8,567 bases of DNA from assembly GCA_947455875.1 (NCBI GenBank), contig CANGSD010000038.1, forward strand, positions 1 to 8,567. Direction: 5' to 3'. Each line of letters begins with the position of its first letter. The stretch's first letter is position 1. The DNA comes from Comamonadaceae bacterium. GTDB lineage: Bacteria > Pseudomonadota > Gammaproteobacteria > Burkholderiales > Burkholderiaceae. The translations under genes and the position numbers were made by a program. The notes under the pieces were generated by a model. It did not search any database. It was not told where the DNA came from and was given only the letters and a program-made list of their open reading frames with translations. This document shows positions 1 to 5,917 of the stretch, piece after piece.

Positions 1-1
1 G

Positions 2-70
2 AAAGCGCTGCAGCTGCAAGACCCCAGCAACCCCGCGAATCAGCGCGCCCGTTACCATCGCTGTATATGA
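2..70 (+). CDS. 3' end of an unidentified upstream gene (partial)
   Basis: The frame starting at base 2 is open from the window edge to a TGA at 68-70. It gives 22 residues ending ...NQRARYHRCI. Its third codon positions are richer in G/C than those of the frame starting at base 1, which is also open and runs into the next gene. The stop forms an ATGA overlap with the ATG at 67, the same junction seen three more times in this window. Together these suggest the tail of a real gene co-transcribed with the next one. The fragment is too short to assign a family. Confidence 0.45.
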   Translation, partial: KALQLQDPSNPANQRARYHRCI

Positions 71-894
71 CCGAACTCGTCGTACGCCGCCTGCTGGTGG
101 ACATGCAAGCCCCCCTGCCCCGTCACTGGTGCGCGGGGGACGCCTTTCGCACCGCCTTCATGAACGCGCTGTCCATGAGCTTTCCGGTGGGCGAGCAGTT
201 CTTCATCGACGCCGTGCGTGATGGCCAGAAGGCCCTGCCCCCCGAGCAACAGGCACGCTACGCGCAAGAGGTTCAGGGCTTCATCGGCCAGGAGGCCACC
301 CACCGGCGTCTGCATGCCCTGTACAACGAGCACCTGGAGCGCCAGGGCCTGGTCAACACCTGGGGCCCGCGCGCCCTGCGTCGGCGCAAGATGCTGGACG
401 GCCTGGACGCGCGCCACGCGCTGGCGGCCACTGCGGCCTACGAACACTTCACCGCCATCCTGGCCGACTGGCTGCTGCGTCACCCCGAGGCCCTGGGCGA
501 CCAGGACCCGCGTGTGGCCACCCTGTGGCTCTGGCACGCCAGCGAGGAATCCGAGCACAAGTGCGTGGCCTTCGACCTGTACCAGGCCCTGGGCGGCAAT
601 CCCGCCTGGCGCCTGAAGTGGTTCCGGCGCATCACCTTCTTTTTCCTCACCGACGCCCTGCGCCAGACCCTGAGCAACCTGCGCCGCGACGGCACGCTGT
701 GGCAAGTGACCACCTGGCGCAGCGCCCTGAGCTTCCTCTTTGGCCCAGGCGGCCTGGTGCGCGAGACGCTGCCCGCCTGGCGTGCCTACAAGCGCGCCGA
801 TTTCCACCCGAACCAGCAGGACTCACAGGCTGCAAGCGACTGGCTGGATCGCCACAGCGACCAGTACCAAGCCGTCGCCCGCCCGGCAGCCTGA
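67..894 (+). CDS. Predicted metal-dependent hydrolase family protein (COG3687/PF10118 type), probable di-iron helical enzyme
   Basis: This 275-residue protein resembles the family annotated as 'predicted metal-dependent hydrolase', for which I know of no firmly established reaction. It is predicted cytoplasmic: there is no signal peptide, and the aromatic stretch near 189-194 (ITFFFL) is too short to be a membrane helix. Possible metal ligands are E43 (GEQFF), E76 and H79 (EATH), E126 (AYEHF), and E161 and H164 (ESEH). Their order and spacing match the E, ExxH, E, ExxH pattern of ferritin-like di-iron proteins, so oxygen-dependent chemistry is as plausible as hydrolysis. The ATG at 67 follows no Shine-Dalgarno sequence and overlaps the stop of an upstream reading frame, so translation is probably coupled. 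The frame is open upstream to the window edge, so a longer start is not formally excluded. The aldehyde dehydrogenase gene begins 47 bases after its stop. The family call is from memory of its motifs; the metal site is inference. Confidence 0.8.
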   Translation: MTELVVRRLLVDMQAPLPRHWCAGDAFRTAFMNALSMSFPVGEQFFIDAVRDGQKALPPEQQARYAQEVQGFIGQEATHRRLHALYNEHLERQGLVNTWGPRALRRRKMLDGLDARHALAATAAYEHFTAILADWLLRHPEALGDQDPRVATLWLWHASEESEHKCVAFDLYQALGGNPAWRLKWFRRITFFFLTDALRQTLSNLRRDGTLWQVTTWRSALSFLFGPGGLVRETLPAWRAYKRADFHPNQQDSQAASDWLDRHSDQYQAVARPAA

Positions 895-911
895 GGCACA
901 CCGAAACGCGC

Positions 912-930
912 GCCGCCACGCGCCGGCGGC
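912..930 (+). other. GC-rich hairpin between hydrolase-family and aldehyde dehydrogenase genes
   Basis: A perfect 6-base inverted repeat (GCCGCC at 912-917, GGCGGC at 925-930) encloses a 7-base loop. It lies in the 47-base gap after the stop at 894. No T-run follows, so it is a poor intrinsic terminator. Its last base touches the proposed -10 box of the next gene, so it could affect promoter access, or it may be chance in GC-rich DNA. Confidence 0.25.
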
Positions 931-944
931 AAAATGGCGGGATG
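926..944 (+). promoter_or_regulatory. Proposed leaderless promoter -10/start cassette of the aldehyde dehydrogenase gene
   Basis: CAAAAT (930-935) lies exactly six bases before the ATG at 942. A start point about seven bases past a -10 box would be the A of the ATG, giving an mRNA with no 5' leader. No Shine-Dalgarno sequence is present, which fits. The same 19-base block with one change precedes moaA (5899-5917). I see no convincing -35 box at the expected distance. Confidence 0.45.
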
Positions 945-2375
945 CAGCTTCACTTCATCGCCAACACGCCGCAGCCCGGGTCCTCGGGTGACACGATCCC
1001 CGTCATCGACCCTTCCGATGGCCAAGTGTTCGACCACCTGCAACGTGGCAATGCCGCCGACATCGACCGCGCCGCGCAGGCGGCCCGTCACTGCTACGAC
1101 ACCGCCTGGAGCAAACTGAACGCCGCCGAGCGCGGGCGTCTGTTGATGCGGCTGTCCAACAAGCTGGTGGAACACGAAGCCGAGCTGACTGCGCTCGAAC
1201 AGCGCGATTGCGGCAAGCCCACCCGCCAGGCACGCGCCGACGCCGTGGCGATCGCACGTTATTTCGAGTTCTATGCCGGCGCCTGCGACAAGCTGCACGG
1301 CGAGACGATTCCCTTCCTGGACGGCTACTCGGTCCTCACCTGGCGCGAACCGCATGGCGTGACCGGTCACGTGATCCCCTGGAACTACCCGATGCAGATC
1401 TTCGGGCGCAGCGTGGGCGGGGCACTGGCCGCGGGCAATGTGTGCGTGGTCAAGCCCGCCGAGGACGCCTGCCTGTCCCTGCTGCGGGTGGCGCAACTGG
1501 CCGCCGAATGCGGCTTTCCCGCAGGCACGATCAACATCGTGACCGGCTATGGCCATGAGGCGGGCGACGCGCTGGCGCGCCACCCCGGCATCGACCACAT
1601 CAGCTTCACCGGCAGCCCGCGCGTGGGTACTCTGATTCAGCAGGTTGCGGCCGAACGGCATTGCCCGGTGACCCTGGAGCTCGGTGGCAAGAGCCCGCAG
1701 GTGGTGTTCGCCGACGCCGACCTGGATGCGGCCGTTCCCGCCATCCTCAATGGCATCGTGCAAAACGCCGGCCAGACCTGTTCGGCCGGCTCGCGCGTGT
1801 TGATCGAGCAGGCCATCTACGAGCCGATGCTGGAGCGCCTGGGCGACGCGTTCTCGCGTCTGCGCGTCGGGCCCGCGGCCATGGACCTGGATGCAGGTCC
1901 CCTGATCCGCGCGAGCCAGCAGCAGCGCGTGTGGGACTTTTTGTCCGACGCCCAGTACGCCAACATCCCGGTGGTGGCGCAAGGACAGATCGTCGACGAA
2001 GCGCCCGACAGCGGCTACTACCAGGCCCCCACTCTGCTGCGTGATGTGCCGGTGGACCATCGGTTGGCGCAAGAAGAAGTGTTCGGTCCGGTGCTGGCGG
2101 CGATGCCGTTTACCAGCGAAGACGATGCCGTGACACGCGCCAATGCGACGGCCTTCGGCCTGGCCGCCGGGGTCTGGACCCGCGACGGCGGTCGCCAACT
2201 GCGCATGGCGCGCCGCATCCGCAGCGGCCAGGTGTTCATCAACAACTACGGCGCCGCCGGTGGCGTCGAGCTGCCTTTTGGCGGCGTCAAATCTTCAGGC
2301 TATGGGCGCGAGAAGGGCCTGGAGGCGCTGATCGGGTTCACCACGCTCAAGACCGTGGCGATCCGCCACGGCTAG
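942..2375 (+). CDS. NAD(P)-dependent aldehyde dehydrogenase
   Basis: This 477-residue cytoplasmic enzyme should oxidise an aldehyde to its carboxylic acid. It has the usual length and motifs of the classical superfamily (PF00171). The N-terminal part binds cofactor: PWNYP with N148, K171 in VVKPAE, and SFTGS at 221-225. The general base is E246 in LELGGKSP, and the catalytic nucleophile is C280 in NAGQTCSAGS. EVFGP at 379-383 binds the cofactor ribose. The C-terminal PFGGVKSSGYGRE is the standard oligomerisation and closing segment. The overall look is close to betaine-aldehyde or 4-aminobutyraldehyde dehydrogenase-like enzymes, but substrate cannot be assigned. The start at 942 is chosen because the family N-terminus begins here; the same frame is open back to 525 but only as a shadow of the preceding gene. 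No Shine-Dalgarno sequence is visible, and a -10-like box lies just upstream. The gene runs tail-to-tail into the - strand lipoprotein gene, with 13 bases between them. Confidence 0.95.
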   Translation: MQLHFIANTPQPGSSGDTIPVIDPSDGQVFDHLQRGNAADIDRAAQAARHCYDTAWSKLNAAERGRLLMRLSNKLVEHEAELTALEQRDCGKPTRQARADAVAIARYFEFYAGACDKLHGETIPFLDGYSVLTWREPHGVTGHVIPWNYPMQIFGRSVGGALAAGNVCVVKPAEDACLSLLRVAQLAAECGFPAGTINIVTGYGHEAGDALARHPGIDHISFTGSPRVGTLIQQVAAERHCPVTLELGGKSPQVVFADADLDAAVPAILNGIVQNAGQTCSAGSRVLIEQAIYEPMLERLGDAFSRLRVGPAAMDLDAGPLIRASQQQRVWDFLSDAQYANIPVVAQGQIVDEAPDSGYYQAPTLLRDVPVDHRLAQEEVFGPVLAAMPFTSEDDAVTRANATAFGLAAGVWTRDGGRQLRMARRIRSGQVFINNYGAAGGVELPFGGVKSSGYGREKGLEALIGFTTLKTVAIRHG

Positions 2376-2401
2376 CGCCCTGCATGTGTCAACGCAGGCG
2401 C
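2375..2401. terminator. Possible shared hairpin at the convergent gene ends
   Basis: GCGC(C)CTGC at 2375-2383 pairs with GCAGGCGC at 2394-2401. This gives eight base pairs with one bulged C and a 10-base loop. It covers the whole 13-base gap between the stops at 2375 and 2389, so it could end transcripts from both sides. Neither strand has a T-run after the stem, so classic intrinsic termination is doubtful. Confidence 0.35.
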
Positions 2402-2988
2402 GCGCTGGTGGCGATCGCCTCAACCCCGGGTCGCCCGCGCGGGAAGAATCCCAGGCGCGGCGCGACATAGGTGATGGCAAAGAGTTCGTCCCCGCGCACG
2501 GCCACCCAGCCCACCGCAGACATTTGCACGTCGTCGCGTTTGCGGATGATCGACAGCTCGAAACGCACGCCCTGCTCGCCCACGAAGGCCGACGGTTCAA
2601 GCCGCGTGACCTGCACCTGCGAGCCGTCGGCGGAATACAGAACCTCGAACAAATTGGCCAGTTGATCGGGCGCCATGCCGGCACGAAACACCGGTACACG
2701 CAAGGCTCGCTGACCGGCCGCAGCCGGTGCCGCACGCACCAGCGATTGACCGCTGCGCACGCCCGCCCACAGACGCAGGTGGTCCAGGTTCAAGCCCTCC
2801 TGGGTCCAGGCCTCATAGGGCTGCTCATTGCCCGGGGCGCCCACCTTGTTCCAGGCCTGACCCAGGCGCACGGTCATGCGGCTCTGAATGTTTTGCTCGC
2901 CCTCGACCTTGACGACGGCGGCACACCCAGCCAGCAGCGCGAGGAGGAAGCCGGCGACAAGCAGGGCCGGCAAGCGGAAAGTCTTCAT
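2389..2988 (-). CDS. Uncharacterised lipoprotein, third gene of the M48 protease operon
   Basis: This 199-residue protein is not one I can assign to a named family. Residues 1-21 form a lipoprotein signal: K2 and R5, then a hydrophobic core, then a lipobox LAGC with the lipidated cysteine at C22. Position +2 is alanine rather than aspartate, so sorting to the outer membrane is expected. The mature part has no further cysteine or membrane segment. It alternates charged and hydrophobic residues in a way that suggests mostly beta structure (for example 124-149 and 154-176). The gene starts inside the stop of the M48 protease gene (ATGA, 4-base overlap), so the two are translationally coupled. 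This points to a periplasm-facing partner, substrate adaptor or target of the protease, but that is inference. The start is fixed by the signal peptide. Confidence 0.85.
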   Translation of the reverse strand: MKTFRLPALLVAGFLLALLAGCAAVVKVEGEQNIQSRMTVRLGQAWNKVGAPGNEQPYEAWTQEGLNLDHLRLWAGVRSGQSLVRAAPAAAGQRALRVPVFRAGMAPDQLANLFEVLYSADGSQVQVTRLEPSAFVGEQGVRFELSIIRKRDDVQMSAVGWVAVRGDELFAITYVAPRLGFFPRGRPGVEAIATSARLR

Positions 2989-4214
2989 GGTTGGAGCTGC
3001 GTGAGGTAGGTTTGAATCAGAGCGGCGTCGCTGGCTTGCGGCGCACGCGCGAGGTACTGCTCGAAGGCCGCCACCGCGGCTGGCACATCGCCCTGGCGAC
3101 GACGCAGCAGGCCCAGGGCGCGAAGGGTCTGCACCGGCGCCTGCGGGGCGGCGCTGGCGCGCATCAGGTCGGCGGCGGCGCGCTCAAGGTCGCCAGGGCC
3201 CTCGCGCAGGCGATAGACCTCGCCGCGCGCGAAACGCATGGCTGCATCGTCGGGGGAACGCGTGAGGCCGCGGTCGAACAGGACCAGGCTCTGCTCGTAC
3301 TGGCCGCGTCGCACCTCGGCCAGCAGCCATTCGAGACGATGACCGCGTATGGCCGCTTCGAAGGCGGGTGCGCCCAGCTCGCCTCCGCGGCCACCGGCCA
3401 GGCGCAGCAACTCGTCGCGTCGGTTGGCAGGTGCGGGGTGGGTGGCGAGCAAGGGGTTGCGCGAGCCCGCCTCATCGCCGCCCGTCACGCGCATCTCGCC
3501 CAGAAGGTTGTCCCACACCAGGGCCGCCTGTGCGCCGTCGTAGCCGGCCCGCTGCATCAAGGTCATGCCCAGTCGGTCGGCACGCGACTCCTGATCGCGG
3601 GTGAACGCGAACATGCTGGCTGTGATCCCCAGGTTGGCCACCATGCCCGCGACACCAAACAGACCGATGAACTGGGCCACCGCGGCGCGGCTGCGGGTAT
3701 CACGCAGGCGCTCGAGCGAATGGCGTTCGAGGTAGTGACCCAACTCGTGACCTAGGACCGCCGCCAGTTGGGCCTCGTTGTCCATGCGTAGCAGCAGACC
3801 GCTCCAGACCTGCATCATCCCGTTGGGGGCCATGGTGGCATTGAATTGGGGGTTGCTCACCACATGCACCCGCACATCGGCGCAGTGCTCACCGCCCAGG
3901 CGGCACACCAGATCCTGCAGATAGCCCGTGAGGGCCGGATCGCGCAGGGCAAAGGGACTGCGTCGCAGGCGCTGCTCCTCGCGGTCCATCAGGGCCCACA
4001 GGCCGCCCTCATCGCTGTCCAGCGCGGGCGGGGGAAAGCGTCCGGGCAGGGTCAGCGCAGGCGGATCGGAAGCGGTCTGGGCCGAAGCCCCCACGCCCAG
4101 CCCCAGCGCCCCCAAACCCAAGCAATGGCGGCAGGCTGATCGCAGAAAGCCGCGGCGGCCCGGCGCGGGCCCGGCCGGGGGTGTCTGAAACAGCGCATCG
4201 TGCAGGGGCGGCAT
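2985..4214 (-). CDS. M48-family zinc metalloprotease, exported, with C-terminal TPR-like region (BepA-like)
   Basis: This 409-residue protease is predicted to act in the periplasm on misfolded or stalled envelope proteins, as BepA/YfgC does in Escherichia coli. The zinc site is HELGH at 156-160, with E209 in the downstream DQESRAD segment as the likely third ligand; this is the M48 arrangement. THP at 258-260 and the following basic stretch are also typical of BepA-like proteins. Residues about 300-400 are helical, with TPR-like pairs around 325-345 and 365-392. The N-terminus carries a twin-arginine-type signal (RRGFLRS from R20), a weakly hydrophobic core and an ASA cleavage site before Q46. 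C104 and C111 could form a disulphide in the mature protein. The gene begins 6 bases after the stop of the secreted-protein gene without a clear Shine-Dalgarno sequence, and overlaps the lipoprotein gene by four bases. Family assignment is firm; the physiological substrate is unknown. Confidence 0.93.
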   Translation of the reverse strand: MPPLHDALFQTPPAGPAPGRRGFLRSACRHCLGLGALGLGVGASAQTASDPPALTLPGRFPPPALDSDEGGLWALMDREEQRLRRSPFALRDPALTGYLQDLVCRLGGEHCADVRVHVVSNPQFNATMAPNGMMQVWSGLLLRMDNEAQLAAVLGHELGHYLERHSLERLRDTRSRAAVAQFIGLFGVAGMVANLGITASMFAFTRDQESRADRLGMTLMQRAGYDGAQAALVWDNLLGEMRVTGGDEAGSRNPLLATHPAPANRRDELLRLAGGRGGELGAPAFEAAIRGHRLEWLLAEVRRGQYEQSLVLFDRGLTRSPDDAAMRFARGEVYRLREGPGDLERAAADLMRASAAPQAPVQTLRALGLLRRRQGDVPAAVAAFEQYLARAPQASDAALIQTYLTQLQP

Positions 4215-4220
4215 AAGCGT

Positions 4221-4976
4221 TCAGCGCGCGCTAGGGAAGGCCTGTAGCAAGGCGTCCAGGGTTTCCTCGGCGCTACCCGGCTCGCGCAGGTCGCCGGTGG
4301 CCCGGCGCAGCGCGTTGAACCAGACCAGGCGGCCATCGCGCAGATCCACCAGCGAGGCATAGCCTTGCTGCGAGCCGCCCGCCAGGCCCACACCCAGGAG
4401 CGCCATGGCGACCATCGCCGCCTTGCGCTCGGCGCTGGCGTACGAATCACGGATGGAGATGAACAAGGCGTAGTCGGCACCGGTCTTTTCGCGCAGCGCA
4501 GTGACCGCCTCCCCCATCGACCATTCGAGGCCACCCGGTTTGGTGGGCAAACGCCAGACACCACCCGCCACATGGTGCAGGAGCACGGTATCGGCCACTG
4601 CCCCATGCAAGGCGCTGAGTTCCGCGAATTCATCGAGCTCGCGGGCCGTGAGCTCCTTGAAGCGGGTGCCGAAGGCCTTGCGCCGGGCGTGCAGGGCCTC
4701 GCGGAAATGGCGCTGGGCGGCGGACGTCCAGTCGGCGCGTGGCTCGGTGACACCGCCCGCGCTGATAGAGAACAACTCCAGATCGGGCGGCACCACCAGC
4801 AGCGTGGAGGCAGCGGGCCGGTGGCTGAAGCCCGGAGCCAGGTTGGGAGAGCTTGCAACTGCCGGTGCCGATGCCGACGGGGATTGCGCCTGCGCCGGCG
4901 CAACAGCCAGCATCAGGCCCACCCACACGCACCCTGCGGCGGTCGCCGCCTTTCGGGTCCAGAAACTTTCGCCCAT
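4221..4976 (-). CDS. Uncharacterised secreted protein, first gene of the M48 protease operon
   Basis: This 251-residue protein belongs to no family I can name. Residues 1-30 look like a Sec signal: R8 and K9, a hydrophobic core, and a cleavage site after AQA at 28-30. A low-complexity Ser/Ala/Pro linker follows to about residue 45. The mature domain begins with a beta-like LLVVPPDLELFSI (59-71) and includes a helical region rich in charged residues (84-128). A strand-rich end contains YALFISIRD (169-177) and YASLVDLRDGRLVWFN (206-221). The last pattern recalls the terminal strands of CsgG- and LpoB-like periplasmic domains, but this is a shape resemblance only. The mature part has no cysteine. 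The start at 4976 is chosen because the signal peptide begins there and GGAGGG lies five bases upstream; the frame stays open further upstream but lacks sense. It lies first in the operon, 6 bases before the protease gene. Confidence 0.85.
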   Translation of the reverse strand: MGESFWTRKAATAAGCVWVGLMLAVAPAQAQSPSASAPAVASSPNLAPGFSHRPAASTLLVVPPDLELFSISAGGVTEPRADWTSAAQRHFREALHARRKAFGTRFKELTARELDEFAELSALHGAVADTVLLHHVAGGVWRLPTKPGGLEWSMGEAVTALREKTGADYALFISIRDSYASAERKAAMVAMALLGVGLAGGSQQGYASLVDLRDGRLVWFNALRRATGDLREPGSAEETLDALLQAFPSAR

Positions 4977-4981
4977 GCACG

Positions 4982-5016
4982 CCCTCCGCTCGGCTCCAAG
5001 GATGCCGGCGATGATA
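4982..5016 (-). promoter_or_regulatory. Proposed promoter -10 box and ribosome binding site of the envelope operon
   Basis: Read on the - strand, TATCAT (5016 to 5011) matches the -10 consensus at five of six bases. Transcription would start near 5004. A strong GGAGGG (4987 to 4982) lies five bases before the ATG at 4976 and supports that start. I do not see a good -35 box at the usual spacing. Confidence 0.45.
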
Positions 5017-5046
5017 AAGCGGCACGCCGCTGCGGCCTGACCGATC

Positions 5047-5090
5047 GGCAACAATGCGGGCCTGCGCGCACCCACAACAACACGAGGAAG
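5047..5090 (+). promoter_or_regulatory. Proposed -10 region and ribosome binding site of the SDR gene
   Basis: AACAAT (5050-5055), inside GGCAACAATGCGGG, resembles the -10 blocks seen before the aldehyde dehydrogenase gene and moaA. Here the ATG lies 39 bases downstream. That start has a clear Shine-Dalgarno sequence, GAGGAAG at 5084-5090, four bases before the ATG at 5095. The 118-base gap is shared with the divergent envelope operon. The 8-base palindrome CCGATCGG (5041-5048) lies just upstream of this -10 and could be a regulator site. Confidence 0.4.
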
Positions 5091-5094
5091 ACCC

Positions 5095-5856
5095 ATGCGA
5101 GTCCAGGACAAATCCATCATCGTCACCGGCGCCGGCGGCGGCATCGGTGAAGGCATCGCCCGGCGCCTGGCCCAAGAAGGGGCACAGGTGATCGTCAATG
5201 ACATCGACGCCGGGCGCGGCGAGCAGGTGGCGGCATCGATCCGCGCCACGGGCGCACGGGCGACCTTCTTTGCGGCGGACGTCACCCGTTCGAGCGACAT
5301 GAAGGCGCTGATCGCGGAGGCCGTGGAACGTCATGGCAAGCTGGACGTGGTGGTAAACAACGCCGGCTGGACCCACCGCAACCGCCCCGCCCTGGAGGTC
5401 AGCGAGGACGAATTCGACCGGGTCTACGCGGTCAACATGAAAAGCATCTACCTGGCCACGGTGCATGCGGTGCCGGCCCTGCGCGCCAATGGCGGGGGCA
5501 GCTTCATCAACGTGGCCTCGACCGCCGGCCTGCGGCCCCGCCCGGGCCTGACCTGGTACAACGGCTCCAAAGGCGCGGTGATCACGACCAGCAAGTCGCT
5601 GGCGGCCGAACTGGGCCCGCAGAACATCCGGGTCAACTGCATCAACCCGGTGTTCAACCCCGACACCGGTCTGTCGGCCGAATTCGCCGGGGGACCGGTC
5701 AACGACGCGGTGCGGGCCAAGTTCCTGGCCACCATCCCGCTGGGGCGCTTTTCCACCGCCCTGGACGTGGCCAACGCCGCCCTGTACCTGGCCAGCGACG
5801 AGGCCGCCTTTATCTCCGGGGTGTGTATTGAGGTGGACGGCGCGCGCTGCGTCTAA
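5095..5856 (+). CDS. Short-chain dehydrogenase/reductase (SDR), probably NAD(H)-dependent
   Basis: This 253-residue cytoplasmic oxidoreductase is of the classical SDR type and should interconvert an alcohol and a ketone. The nucleotide-binding motif is TGAGGGIG at 11-18. D36 at the end of the second strand favours NAD over NADP. NNAG is at 88-91, and the catalytic set is N114, S142, Y155 and K159 (YNGSK). The C-terminus (GVCIEVDGARCV) has the usual closing strand, with alanine where many relatives have a second glycine. Such proteins are often labelled 3-oxoacyl-ACP reductase or glucose 1-dehydrogenase, but no feature supports a specific substrate. The ATG at 5095 has a good ribosome binding site. 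The gene diverges from the envelope operon and stops 58 bases before moaA, which seems to have its own promoter, so it is probably not part of molybdenum cofactor synthesis. Confidence 0.93.
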   Translation: MRVQDKSIIVTGAGGGIGEGIARRLAQEGAQVIVNDIDAGRGEQVAASIRATGARATFFAADVTRSSDMKALIAEAVERHGKLDVVVNNAGWTHRNRPALEVSEDEFDRVYAVNMKSIYLATVHAVPALRANGGGSFINVASTAGLRPRPGLTWYNGSKGAVITTSKSLAAELGPQNIRVNCINPVFNPDTGLSAEFAGGPVNDAVRAKFLATIPLGRFSTALDVANAALYLASDEAAFISGVCIEVDGARCV

Positions 5857-5879
5857 AACCGGCCACTAGCCTGCCGGGG

Positions 5880-5917
5880 CTGAAGGGGCATGCGAGGGGC
5901 GGCACAATGGCGGGATG
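5880..5917 (+). promoter_or_regulatory. Proposed leaderless promoter of moaA
   Basis: CACAAT (5903-5908) lies six bases before the ATG at 5915. CTGAAG (5880-5885) is a weak -35 candidate with a 17-base spacer. No Shine-Dalgarno sequence precedes the ATG. The block 5899-5917 differs at one base from 926-944 in front of the aldehyde dehydrogenase gene. Transcription would begin at or next to the A of the ATG. This would drive the moaA-mobA-moeA operon separately from the SDR gene. Confidence 0.45.

Noticed and set aside
5..12. Palindrome in GCTGCAGC near the left edge
   Set aside because: It is short, GC-rich and probably inside coding sequence, so chance is a sufficient explanation.
53..66. 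TACCAT (53-58) as a leaderless promoter for the gene at 67
   Set aside because: It lies inside the probable tail of an upstream co-translated gene, lacks a -35 box, and does not share the GGCGGG block of the other two cassettes. It remains possible but is weak.
525..941. Open frame extending the aldehyde dehydrogenase upstream by 139 codons
   Set aside because: The extension is Arg/Pro-rich, overlaps the hydrolase-family gene in another frame, and lies outside the normal family N-terminus, which begins at 942.
786..2198. 470-codon - strand open frame opposite the aldehyde dehydrogenase gene
   Set aside because: It is antisense to a clear enzyme gene, its composition is that of a high-GC shadow (His, Gln, Arg, Gly-rich), and it shows no family motif.
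4977..5300. Longer - strand start for the secreted protein, beginning at 5300
   Set aside because: It would overlap the SDR gene start and the divergent promoter region. The signal peptide and Shine-Dalgarno sequence place the start at 4976.
5855..5877. Hairpin CCGGC/GCCGG after the SDR stop as a terminator
   Set aside because: The stem is only five base pairs and the T-run lies on the - strand side, where no gene ends. It would not terminate the SDR transcript by the intrinsic mechanism.
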